The notes under the pieces are model-generated. The model searched no databases and was not told the origin of the DNA. It was given only the letters and a program-made list of their open reading frames with translations. Of a stretch of DNA of 39,482 nucleotides, positions 1 to 8,075 are shown in pieces (within the stretch, counting starts at the first letter, position 1; every line of letters starts with the position of its first letter). This stretch comes from Deltaproteobacteria bacterium (GTDB lineage Bacteria > Desulfobacterota > Desulfovibrionia > Desulfovibrionales > Desulfovibrionaceae): positions 1 to 39,482 of the forward strand of contig JAISBT010000027.1 in assembly GCA_031266055.1 (NCBI GenBank), in the 5' to 3' direction. Both the position numbers and the translations under genes were made by a program.

Positions 1-170
1 AATTTAATTTTGAGACGCTCCCTCCGGCGCTTTACGGCGAAACATCGCTGCTGTCTTCATCCGTAAGCTGCTGCGCAGCAACGGCTGAAGCAAGTTTCGC
101 CTACGCCTGCGGGGCGGGCAGCGGTGCCCGCCGCCAGAGCATTTCAACATTTTCAATGTCAAAATGCTCT
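1..170. repeat. Composite dispersed repeat, copy 1: leader (gagacgctccctccggcgctttacggcg), stem-loop CTTCATCCGT..ACGGCTGAAG, GC-rich tail, terminal AGAGC..GCTCT palindrome
   Basis: Same modules in near-identical order at 7293-7581 and in part at 27080-27320, 27474-27506 and 22753-22840. Confidence 0.85.
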
Positions 171-210
171 AATAAAAACATGACACTTTTCGCTTATAGC
201 ATTACCGCCG

Positions 211-600
211 TCATTCCGGCAGGCCCATAAGCACCATCTCCACCAGCACCAGCGCTTTGGCGCCTTCGGCTATGCCGCCGCCGTAAAGCGTATCGACTTC
301 ATGCGTGACGGAGCCGTGCAAATGCACGCGGATCCGCCCGTCCTCCCGCCAGATTTCGCCGCTGATCCCGTTGATTTCAAGAAAATCCTCCACCGTCCTG
401 CTTTTTACGTCCGGAGGCATTTTTGTGCCGACCACAGGGTAATTGCAGGTGATCTTTTCCAGCGAGCCTATAGAAGACAACACAAAGGCGCGCTCAAGAT
501 TTTTTTCCAGCAAAAAATCGCGCAAACCCTGAAAAATATCCTCGCCCGGCTCGAAGCGCAATTTGTACCACTGCGGCTGCTTCAGTTCCACGCTCCGCAA
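211..600 (-). CDS. PPC/DUF296-domain protein (start reassigned to TTG at 600)
   Basis: Core LKQPQWYKLRFEPGEDIFQGLRDFLLEKNLERAFVLSSIGSLEKI...GRIRVHLHGSVTHEVDTLYGGGI fits the PPC/DUF296 family. AGGAGG (plus-strand CCTCCT at 605-610) lies 6 nt before an in-frame TTG. The longer ORF N-terminus is repeat-derived. Confidence 0.75.
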   Translation of the reverse strand: MRSVELKQPQWYKLRFEPGEDIFQGLRDFLLEKNLERAFVLSSIGSLEKITCNYPVVGTKMPPDVKSRTVEDFLEINGISGEIWREDGRIRVHLHGSVTHEVDTLYGGGIAEGAKALVLVEMVLMGLPE

Positions 601-644
601 GATCTTCCTCCTGTTATGCCACGCCTCGCCTGTCGTCTCGGCAT

Positions 645-838
645 GAGGATCGCTTCGCTCCATGTCTTGCTTCGGCGGGAATGAATCCCGCCTCGCGCCG
701 GCGGCATAAGCCGCCGCGCCGCCATTTGGCGGCGGAGCAAAGAGGATCGCTTCGCTCCATGTCTTGCTTCGGCGGGAATGAATCCCGCCTCGCGCCGGCG
801 GCATAAGCCGCCGCGCCGCCATTTGGCGGCGGAGCAAA
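645..838. repeat. Two identical 97-bp tandem units rich in hairpins (GGCGGGA-ATGAA-TCCCGCC; GGCGGC-ATAA-GCCGCC; CGCCGCCA-T-TTGGCGGCG)
   Basis: 645-741 and 742-838 read identically; a partial third copy lies at 1906-1960. Confidence 0.9.
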
Positions 839-904
839 CCGGACTTTCATGTCCGGTGCAGCGATATATGGTTCAAAATACAGATGCCGCGTCCATGCGC
901 AAAG

Positions 905-1828
905 TTACAAATTATACAGCTTCCTGAGTTCAAAATCCTCAATCAGCAAGCGCATGCCTTCCTGAACCTCGGGAGCGGCTTCCCGCAGGGGTTTTCTGCA
1001 AGCTCCCACCGGAAAGCCCAGCAGGCGCACGAAAGATTTCACGGCCACCGGATTGGTGGCGGCATAGCAGGCTTCCATAATCGGCAGAATTTCTTCGTGA
1101 ATCCTGCGCGTACGCAACACATCCTCCCAACTCTTCCAGGGCGCGGACATATCGGCCATGGCCCGCGGATGCACATTGCCGCTCACGTTGGCCGTGCCCG
1201 CTCCGCCCAGGCTCAAAGTGGGCAGGGTAAGGGCGTACACGGGCGAATCGCAGCAAAATACCGGCAATTTTCCCCCGGTGCCCTCGCATACCGCGGCAAG
1301 CTGCCCCACACTGGGCATGGCCTCTTTGTCCGCCACCAGGTTGGGAACCTCGTTGAACAGCCGGATAATGGTTTCCGGGTTGACGTTGGCCACTACCCTG
1401 GCCGGGTTGTTATACAGGCCCACGCCTATGTCCACGGACACGCACACATCAATGAGATATTGCAGCACCGAGGGTTGATCCGGGCACAGATAAGGAGGAA
1501 CGACAATTACTACGCCGTCCGCGTCGTTTTCCTGGGCATAGCGGGCAAGCTCAATGGTCATATCGGTGGAGCCGTGCGTAACCCCGAAAAAAGCCTGGAT
1601 TTTACCTTTGCAATAAGCGCTCATGGCTTTGATGACGCCTTTTTTTTCCTCCATGGTCATGGTGGTCGGCTCCCCGGTGGAGCCCAGAATCAGCAGCGCG
1701 CCGGTGCCGTTGGCCGCCTGAAAATCGGCGAGCGCGCGCATTACTCCAAGATCTACCGCGCCGCTCGCGGCAAAGGGGGTAACTATGGCTACCCAGGAAC
1801 CTGCCACGGGATGAATCAGTTTACTCAT
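905..1828 (-). CDS. Dihydrodipicolinate synthase / N-acetylneuraminate lyase family aldolase
   Basis: GSWVAIVTPF, LILGSTGEPTTMTMEEK, YNNPARVVANV, NLVADKEAM (Schiff-base Lys context). ATG at 1828 with upstream AAGGA; the longer ORF N-terminus (KKRSGY)n is repeat-derived. Confidence 0.85.
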   Translation of the reverse strand: MSKLIHPVAGSWVAIVTPFAASGAVDLGVMRALADFQAANGTGALLILGSTGEPTTMTMEEKKGVIKAMSAYCKGKIQAFFGVTHGSTDMTIELARYAQENDADGVVIVVPPYLCPDQPSVLQYLIDVCVSVDIGVGLYNNPARVVANVNPETIIRLFNEVPNLVADKEAMPSVGQLAAVCEGTGGKLPVFCCDSPVYALTLPTLSLGGAGTANVSGNVHPRAMADMSAPWKSWEDVLRTRRIHEEILPIMEACYAATNPVAVKSFVRLLGFPVGACRKPLREAAPEVQEGMRLLIEDFELRKLYNL

Positions 1829-1842
1829 TTTTCCGTCCTTCG

Positions 1843-1914
1843 TTTTATAACCGCTTCGCTTTTTATAACCGCTTCGCTTTTTATAACCACTTCGCTTTTT
1901 ATAACCGCTTCGCT
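1843..1914. repeat. 18-bp tandem repeat, 4 units of TTTTATAACCGCTTCGCT (one unit with G>A)
   Basis: Direct reading; a fifth, isolated 17-bp copy at 1972-1988 spans the stop codon of the TRAP permease gene. Confidence 0.95.
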
Positions 1915-1966
1915 CCATGTCTTGCTTCGGCGGGAATGAATCCCGCCTCGCGCCGGCGGCACCAGC
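1906..1966. repeat. Partial copy of the 97-bp hairpin repeat
   Basis: CGCTTCGCTCCATGTCTTGCTTCGGCGGGAATGAATCCCGCCTCGCGCCGGCGGC shared with 645-838; hairpin loop changed (ACCA for ATAA), stem retained. Confidence 0.85.
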
Positions 1967-1973
1967 CGCCGTT

Positions 1974-3977
1974 TTATAACCGCTTCGCCGGGCGGGTATT
2001 TTTCCTGCCGGTCAAAACGCAAAATACCGTCACCAGCGTGACCAGGGCAAAGCCGATGCCGTCCGTCAGCGTACCCGGAACAATCAGGGTGAAGGCGCCG
2101 GCCAGAAGCACCCCCGCCAGAGGCAGAGGCAGGGGCCGGATGAACCAGCGCGACATGGCCCCGGCAAGGGCGACCGTGCCTGCCGTCGCCGTCGCGAAAA
2201 CCTGCAAAATGTAGGCAGCATCGCTCCCCTGCATGAGCAGAGCCGGATCATACATGAAAAAGAACGGCACGACAAAGGCCACGCTGCACAGCCGGGTGGC
2301 GATCACGCCGGTGCGCATCATGCCGCCGCCCGATATTTCCGCTCCGGCATAAGCGGCGACCGCCACCGGCGGAGTAACCATGGAAATTACCCCGAAATAA
2401 AAGACAAAAAAATGCGCCGGGAGCCGCTCGAACCCCAAAGCCAGCAGGGCGGGAACTCCAAGGGTAGCCACCAGCACATAGGCCACGGTGGTGGGCGTGC
2501 CCATGCCCATAAGCAGAGAGGAAAGCATGACCACGACCAGCGCCAGGACAGTGCTGCCTCCGGATATGGATAAAACCACGGAAGCGAGATTCAGGCCTAT
2601 GCCGGTAAGGGAAACCACGCCCACCACCAGGCCCGCCCCCATGCAGGCCACGGCGATAAGAATCATCCGGCGGCCCGCGGTGGATAAAATGTCCAGACAG
2701 CGGCGCGGGCCGATGGCAAAACGCCGGTCGCCCCAGGAAACCACAATGGCGGAAGCGGCAGCCAGTATGGCGGCCAGAAAGGGCGTCTTGCCCAGAAACA
2801 TGAAAAACAGCAGCACGGCAACGGGCAAAAGCAGGTACAGCCTTTTGAGCGCATCGCGCAGTTTGGGCAGCTCTTCCTTGGGCAATCCCTTTAATCCGTG
2901 TTTGGCAGCCTCAAAGTCCACCATGAGCAGAACGGAAAAAAAATACAGAAAAGCCGGAATCACCGCCGCTTTGCAGATTTCCAGGTAGGGGACGTTGAGA
3001 AAATCCGCCATGATGAACGCCGCGGCGCCCATTACCGGCGGCATGATCTGCCCGCCGGTGGAGGCGGCCGCCTCCACCGCTCCGGCGAAATCCGGCCGGT
3101 ATCCGGTTTTTTTCATCATCGGAATGGTGAAGGCGCCGGTCGCATAGACATTGGCCGCAGCCGATCCGGAGATGGTGCCGAACAAGGCGCTGGTGAGCAC
3201 CGCGACTTTTGCCGGGCCGCCGCGATAAGCTCCGGTGAGCGCGGTGCCCAGATCCATGAGCAGTCCGCCCGCTCCGCAACGCTCCAGAAAGGTGCCGAAA
3301 ATGATAAAGGCGGCGATATAAGTTGAAGAAACGCCTATGGCGGAGGAATACAGCCCTTCCAGACCAAAGCCCAGATAATCCACAATCTCCAGCCAGGAAA
3401 AGCCCTTGTGCGCCAGAGCCCCGGGCATGTAAACGCCTAAAAAGGCATAGGCGATGAACAGGACGCAAACCACGGCCAGAGCGGTTCCCACCACCCGCCG
3501 AACCAGCTCCAGCACCAGCAGCAAGCCCGCCACGCCGCCAATCGTCTGGATTGCATTAAGTTCATCCACCATAACCAGACGCACGGAAATCTCATGCGCA
3601 TAGACGGCCGGCACCGCAAAGGCCGCAACAGCGCACAGACTGAAGACAAGATCGAGAGGAGCAAGCTTCTTCCCGCCGCCCGGGTAAACCAGAAAAGCCA
3701 GACCGGCGGCAAACATGACGTGTACCGGGCGGTGCATATAGGCCGGAGGCATGCCCCGCACCACCGTCAGCCCCTGATACAGGGCAAAGGCAAGACAGCC
3801 GAAAAAAATCACATAGCGCGTCAGCAGGGCGAAATCCGGCCTTCCGGAGGATTGTACGGCAGAGAGGCTGTTTACGGTTTCCCCGGCTTTTTCCTTTTCC
3901 AGCGCCCTTCCGGCCAATGACGATGACGGCCTGTCTTTACCTTGATTCGCAGTATCGGCGCATTCCTGTCCGCTCAT
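1974..3977 (-). CDS. TRAP transporter permease, fused small/large membrane subunits (TAXI-associated type)
   Basis: Polytopic 667 aa; GTISGSAAANVYATGAFTIPMMKKTGYRPDFAGAVEAAASTGGQIMPPVMGAAAFIMADFLNVPY is typical of fused TRAP permeases; overlaps the upstream TAXI gene. Confidence 0.93.
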   Translation of the reverse strand: MSGQECADTANQGKDRPSSSLAGRALEKEKAGETVNSLSAVQSSGRPDFALLTRYVIFFGCLAFALYQGLTVVRGMPPAYMHRPVHVMFAAGLAFLVYPGGGKKLAPLDLVFSLCAVAAFAVPAVYAHEISVRLVMVDELNAIQTIGGVAGLLLVLELVRRVVGTALAVVCVLFIAYAFLGVYMPGALAHKGFSWLEIVDYLGFGLEGLYSSAIGVSSTYIAAFIIFGTFLERCGAGGLLMDLGTALTGAYRGGPAKVAVLTSALFGTISGSAAANVYATGAFTIPMMKKTGYRPDFAGAVEAAASTGGQIMPPVMGAAAFIMADFLNVPYLEICKAAVIPAFLYFFSVLLMVDFEAAKHGLKGLPKEELPKLRDALKRLYLLLPVAVLLFFMFLGKTPFLAAILAAASAIVVSWGDRRFAIGPRRCLDILSTAGRRMILIAVACMGAGLVVGVVSLTGIGLNLASVVLSISGGSTVLALVVVMLSSLLMGMGTPTTVAYVLVATLGVPALLALGFERLPAHFFVFYFGVISMVTPPVAVAAYAGAEISGGGMMRTGVIATRLCSVAFVVPFFFMYDPALLMQGSDAAYILQVFATATAGTVALAGAMSRWFIRPLPLPLAGVLLAGAFTLIVPGTLTDGIGFALVTLVTVFCVLTGRKNTRPAKRL

Positions 3978-4966
3978 TACCGCAACCAGCCGCGTTCCTT
4001 GTAATAGCGCAACGCACCCGGATGGATGTGTTGCGGTTCAATATAGCTCGGGCATCTCTCCGGTTCAAACACCGCATAGGTCGGGTGCACGTTGCGGATC
4101 AGTTCCGGCTTTTCGCAAAGCGCTTTGGTCAGTTTATACACCGCGTCGTCGGGCAGGCCCGCGCCGACGGGCAAAATAACCGATTCCGCCATGTGCGGGA
4201 TATCCTCGGCCACAAAGTAATACTGTCCTTTCTTCAAGGTATAGGACATGTAACCGTCGGCGGTAAGTTTGTCCAGCACCGCCGGGTCAATGGGGAGCAT
4301 CCGCATCTTTACCGAAGTGATGAGTTCGTTGATGGATGAAACAATCGGGCCGACAAAGGCGTCCGCATGGCCGTCCTGAATGAGCGAGGAAGCTTCCGCA
4401 TAGGACACGTATTGCACGGAACCGCCCCAGGATTCAATGGCGTCATAATCAAAACCGTAATATTTAAGCATGTTTTCCGAGGCCACAGAAGGCGACGAGC
4501 CTCTTTTCGAAGTGAGCAGCCGGATTTTGGGCTTGGACGCGGCAATATCGGCAATGGATTTGAAGGGGCTGTCTTCTTTGACCAGGAAAAAGCTCATGGG
4601 CATGGGCGTCACATACATCATGACCTGGACGTTCTTCACCGGCGGCCTGCCCGCATAGGCGCCGGTTCCTTGCAGGCTTTCCAGGTACAGTTTGACCATG
4701 CCGGTACCCAGATCCGCCTTGCCGCCTTCTATTTTCAGCACATTTTCCACCGCGCCGCCGGTATTCACGCTGACCGTGGTGCCGGGCAGCACGCTTTTGG
4801 CCACTTCGCCGATAACCCCGCCCAGAGCGTAAAAATCGCCCCCCAAAGGCCCGGAAGTAACGGTGAACGTTTTCAAAACCGGATCCGCCGCCCCGGCGCC
4901 GGGGGCGGAAGACAGCGTCAAAGCCAGAACCATGCCTGCCACAATAAGCATACTACTCTTTTTCAT
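3977..4966 (-). CDS. TAXI-family TRAP transporter solute-binding protein
   Basis: Signal peptide MKKSSMLIVAGMVLALTLSSAPGAGA; TSGPLGGDFYALGGVIGEVAKSVLPGTTVSVNTGGAVENV. Confidence 0.9.
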   Translation of the reverse strand: MKKSSMLIVAGMVLALTLSSAPGAGAADPVLKTFTVTSGPLGGDFYALGGVIGEVAKSVLPGTTVSVNTGGAVENVLKIEGGKADLGTGMVKLYLESLQGTGAYAGRPPVKNVQVMMYVTPMPMSFFLVKEDSPFKSIADIAASKPKIRLLTSKRGSSPSVASENMLKYYGFDYDAIESWGGSVQYVSYAEASSLIQDGHADAFVGPIVSSINELITSVKMRMLPIDPAVLDKLTADGYMSYTLKKGQYYFVAEDIPHMAESVILPVGAGLPDDAVYKLTKALCEKPELIRNVHPTYAVFEPERCPSYIEPQHIHPGALRYYKERGWLR

Positions 4967-5139
4967 AGCGAACCTCTTGTTGGTGTTTTGCCGCTTGCCG
5001 CCTGACGCGGCACTGACGCAGCGTACCAGTTTATCGTAATAAAATAAATACTACCGGTTCAGTAATAATTAAACCAAAAAAACAAGGCAAGTGTTTTTTT
5101 AAAACGAAGCTAAGGCGAAGTTTCAAGTGTGACATGGTA

Positions 5140-6858
5140 CTAAGACTCACGCGCGACAGCGGCGGCGATTTCCGCCCTCTTGGCTTTGATAAAAGGCGCG
5201 TACTGATGATCCGTCACCCGGATATGGTTCATCAGCCAGTCTTTCAAAAATTGCAGCAAATCGTCGCTGACGGATATTTTGCCGGCGCGCAGTTGTTGAT
5301 CCACATCCATAACCCGGTTCACAAAATTCTCGTGAATGCTTTTGTGCCGCTTCGCCTCGGCTTCCGGGTAGGCGCTGTGCGTGAAGAATTGTTCTTCCGT
5401 GCGAAAGTGGATGGCGGTGTAATCTTTGAGGCAGCCCACAATGTCCAGCAGCATGTCGCGGTTGCCTTCCCGGCGGGAGGCCCTGTACAGGGCGTTGATG
5501 TAAATACAGAGCAATTTATGCTGGCTGTCGATAAGTTCAATGTCCATGCCCAGATCCGAAGTCCAGTTGACAATGCGCATATCCGCGGCGGTTTCCAGAT
5601 CGTCTTTTTCCAGGGTGGCGGCGACAAGCTCCACATCCTCAAGAGTGCCGGAAATGTCCACCAGCCGTGCGGTGAACTGTTCCATATGCCCGGCTGTCGT
5701 CACCGCCACCCGCCGGACATCTTCCAGATCCGCGTTGGTATTGCCGCAGATCTCCGCCTGTTCCACGGAAGCGGAAGCGATGGAAGCCAGCCTGTCCGCG
5801 GTGAGATCTATGTGCCGCACAATTTCCGTCATCAAATCTCCGGCGGCCACAGACCGTTCCATGCTCTGGGCGGTATGTCCGACGGCCGAATCCACAACTT
5901 CAATGCCCGCCCTGGCCGCCTGCTGGATATTCGCGACCACGTCGCCTATTTCAACGGTGGCCTGCATGGTTTTATCGGCCAGCTTGCGCACTTCTTCCGC
6001 CACCACGGCAAAACCCTTGCCGGCTTCCCCGGCCCTGGCGGCTTCAATGGCCGCGTTCAAAGCCAGAAGATTCGTCTGGTCGGCCAACTCCCGAATAACG
6101 ACGGTCACCTTGCCGATGAGTTCAGATTTTTCCTTGAGCTGATTCATGGTTCCGGTCAACTCTCCGGTCACCTTGCTCACCGCCTCCACCGCCGTCACCG
6201 CGCCGCGCGCCTCGCTGTGCCCGCTTTGCGCCTTGGTTTTGGAAAACTCGGCCTCCTCGGAAACGGTTTGCACGTTGGAGGATACCCAGCCGGCTTTTCG
6301 GGTGACCTGCTCCATGGCTCCGCCTGTTTTCTGGAGGCTGAATTTCTGCGCTTCCACGCCGTCGCCTATTTCCGCGAGCACTTTGGAAAGATGGCGCATA
6401 TCCCTGAGCAAAATGTCCGAGGCTTCACGCGTCACGCGGGCAAGCTTACGCAGGTTTTCCCGCAGGGCCTGCCCGCCGCCAAGCAGGATGCCGTTCTGTT
6501 TTTCCAGTTCCCGCGCCTGTTGCCGGAAACGCTGAACTTCCGCTCCGGACTGTTCGGCGCGGGAATGTTCAGAAGCGGCGTTTGCGGACAAAGCCTCCGC
6601 CGCCCGGCAAATTTCTTCGGCCGTTCCGGGCAGGGCGGCGGGAAAAGGCAAGGGGGTTCCCTCCAGAGATTTTATATAGGCCGCCAGGATCGCAATTTCC
6701 TTTTTTTCCCGGTAAACCGACAAAACGGCACTCAAAACCCCGGCCAGCAACAGACCGGCTCCGGCCAGAAGCGCCTGCGGCTGCCTGGCGAAAAACGCAA
6801 GATTGCATAAGGCCAGAATCAAAAACAACCCATATAAACTTTTTTGGAAAACACGCAT
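5140..6858 (-). CDS. Methyl-accepting chemotaxis protein with C-terminal bacteriohemerythrin domain (DcrH-like)
   Basis: N-terminal TM segments; MCP hairpin [41 protein letters not shown]; hemerythrin motifs [33 protein letters not shown]. Confidence 0.92.
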   Translation of the reverse strand: MRVFQKSLYGLFLILALCNLAFFARQPQALLAGAGLLLAGVLSAVLSVYREKKEIAILAAYIKSLEGTPLPFPAALPGTAEEICRAAEALSANAASEHSRAEQSGAEVQRFRQQARELEKQNGILLGGGQALRENLRKLARVTREASDILLRDMRHLSKVLAEIGDGVEAQKFSLQKTGGAMEQVTRKAGWVSSNVQTVSEEAEFSKTKAQSGHSEARGAVTAVEAVSKVTGELTGTMNQLKEKSELIGKVTVVIRELADQTNLLALNAAIEAARAGEAGKGFAVVAEEVRKLADKTMQATVEIGDVVANIQQAARAGIEVVDSAVGHTAQSMERSVAAGDLMTEIVRHIDLTADRLASIASASVEQAEICGNTNADLEDVRRVAVTTAGHMEQFTARLVDISGTLEDVELVAATLEKDDLETAADMRIVNWTSDLGMDIELIDSQHKLLCIYINALYRASRREGNRDMLLDIVGCLKDYTAIHFRTEEQFFTHSAYPEAEAKRHKSIHENFVNRVMDVDQQLRAGKISVSDDLLQFLKDWLMNHIRVTDHQYAPFIKAKRAEIAAAVARES

Positions 6859-6861
6859 AGT

Positions 6862-7090
6862 TAGTCGGCCCTCAAAAAGTGTATAACATATTTGTATTAT
6901 TAAAAAATGTTAAATTTCTGTGTTTTTTTTCAACCATAAATATACCAAAGGGCCGACTAATCCGGTCGATGCAATCGACCGGGCGCGGCGAAAAGCGAGC
7001 CGCAATTTACTTGCGGCGCCCGCATAGCGGCGCTTGGAGCCGGCGTGCCTTTCTGAAAAAGTCGTTTCCCGACTTTTTCAGCATCGACTA
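6862..7090 (+). repeat. ~230-bp MITE-like multi-hairpin element, copy 1
   Basis: Starts TA-GTCGGCCCT, ends GCATCGAC-TA; internal hairpins GGTCGATGCAATCGACC, CCGCAAtttacTTGCGG, GAAAAAGTCGtttccCGACTTTTTC; second copy at 13946-14176. Confidence 0.85.
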
Positions 7091-7292
7091 GTTACCTTCC
7101 TGGCGCAAGGCGGAACCGCATGGGCGCTGTTTTGACTTGAAATGCGGATAAAAGACAGATTCCGCATTGATATATTTAGATTATTGAATTGTCAACAAGC
7201 GGGAAACCCGGCGCTTTCAAAAACCAAGGCAAACGAATGAATCAAACCAACTCAGCAACCAAGGCTGAGGCCAGAAATTCATCATCCTAAGG

Positions 7293-7581
7293 CAATTTAA
7301 CTTTGAGACGCTCCCTCCGGCGCTTTACGGCGAAACATCGTTGCTGTCTTCATCCGTAAGTTGCTGCGCAACAACGGCTGAAGCGCGGTATCCGTTAAGC
7401 GGCTTGCCGCTTTACGGATAGCGACAGCGATTGGCAAGATGGAATGTCTAGCAACTATTTGCTGTCTTCATCCGTAAACTGCTGCGCAGCAACGGCTGAA
7501 GCAAGTTTCGCCCACGCCTGCGGGGCGGGCGGCGGTACCCGCCGCCAGAGCATTTCAACATTTTCAATGTTAAAATGCTCT
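7293..7581. repeat. Composite dispersed repeat, copy 2, with two type-1 stem-loops (7343-7384, 7461-7502), a type-2 hairpin (7389-7420) and a terminal AGAGC palindrome (7547-7581)
   Basis: Module-by-module match to 1-170 and 27080-27320. Confidence 0.88.
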
Positions 7582-7630
7582 AGCCCGCGCGTTTCCGCCT
7601 GACGCGCATACTTTTCTTGCTGGGTAAAGA

Positions 7631-7660
7631 TTTACAGATTTCCGCATGGAAATCTGTAAA
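7631..7660. repeat. Perfect hairpin TTTACAGATTTCC-GCAT-GGAAATCTGTAAA
   Basis: 13-bp perfect arms; related sequence at 28766-28782 and 28883-28907. Confidence 0.85.
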
Positions 7661-7750
7661 AAGCTTGATGGAGAAGAGGGTTAGAGCAGTGTGTGTTTTT
7701 TCTGGCGTAAAACTTGTCTTTTCTGTCTTTTTGCCTTTTGAAAATGGCTC

Positions 7751-7779
7751 TTGACGTGTAGCTACAATATAGCTACTCT
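7751..7779 (+). promoter_or_regulatory. Predicted promoter of the TA operon: -35 TTGACG, 17-bp spacer, -10 TACTCT, with embedded operator palindrome GTAGCTA-CAATA-TAGCTAC (7758-7776)
   Basis: Direct reading; the operator lies between and over the promoter boxes just upstream of a RelB/DinJ-like gene. Confidence 0.7.
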
Positions 7780-7799
7780 TTCCGGCAGGAGGTAAACTT

Positions 7800-8075
7800 A
7801 TGACTGTCACACAAGTGCAAGATTCTGTCGTGAGGGCACGGATTGATACATCCGTGAAGGAACGTGCGGCCGATGCCTTAGCCGATATGGGATTATCTCT
7901 TTCCGATGCTATCCGGCTTCTTCTGGTGAGGGTGGCCGATGAGCGCCGTTTGCCCTTTGAGGTAAAAGTACCGAACAAGACAACACGCCGTGCAATAGAG
8001 GAACTTGAAGCAGGGGGGGGCTACAGTGCTGACTCTGTAAAAGAATTTATGGCGGCGTTGAATGCGGACGATTAA
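7800..8075 (+). CDS. RelB/DinJ-family antitoxin
   Basis: RARIDTSVKERAADALADMGLSLSDAIRLLLVRVADERRLPFEVKVPN is a DinJ/RelB ribbon-helix-helix signature; GGAGG RBS; overlaps downstream toxin. Confidence 0.92.
   Translation: MTVTQVQDSVVRARIDTSVKERAADALADMGLSLSDAIRLLLVRVADERRLPFEVKVPNKTTRRAIEELEAGGGYSADSVKEFMAALNADD

Noticed and set aside
601-837. N-terminal extension of the 211..837 ORF
   Set aside because: Repeat-derived; a better start (TTG at 600 with AGGAGG) restores a normal PPC-domain protein
645-838. CRISPR array
   Set aside because: Only two directly abutting identical 97-bp units, no unique spacers
614-850. 78-aa minus-strand ORF upstream of the PPC gene
   Set aside because: Consists almost entirely of the duplicated 97-bp hairpin repeat
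884-1939. 351-aa plus-strand ORF
   Set aside because: Antisense to the DHDPS-family gene and partly made of the 18-bp repeat
5134-6810. 558-aa plus-strand ORF opposite the MCP gene
   Set aside because: Fully antisense to a clear MCP-hemerythrin gene; His/Arg/Gly-rich composition typical of antisense frames in GC-rich DNA
6879-7091. 70-aa ORF and its look-alike at 13995-14177 (shared ...YLRRP.SGAWSRRAFLKKSFPDFFSID)
   Set aside because: Both are translations of the 230-bp hairpin element; similarity is explained by DNA repeat identity, no RBS, hairpins throughout
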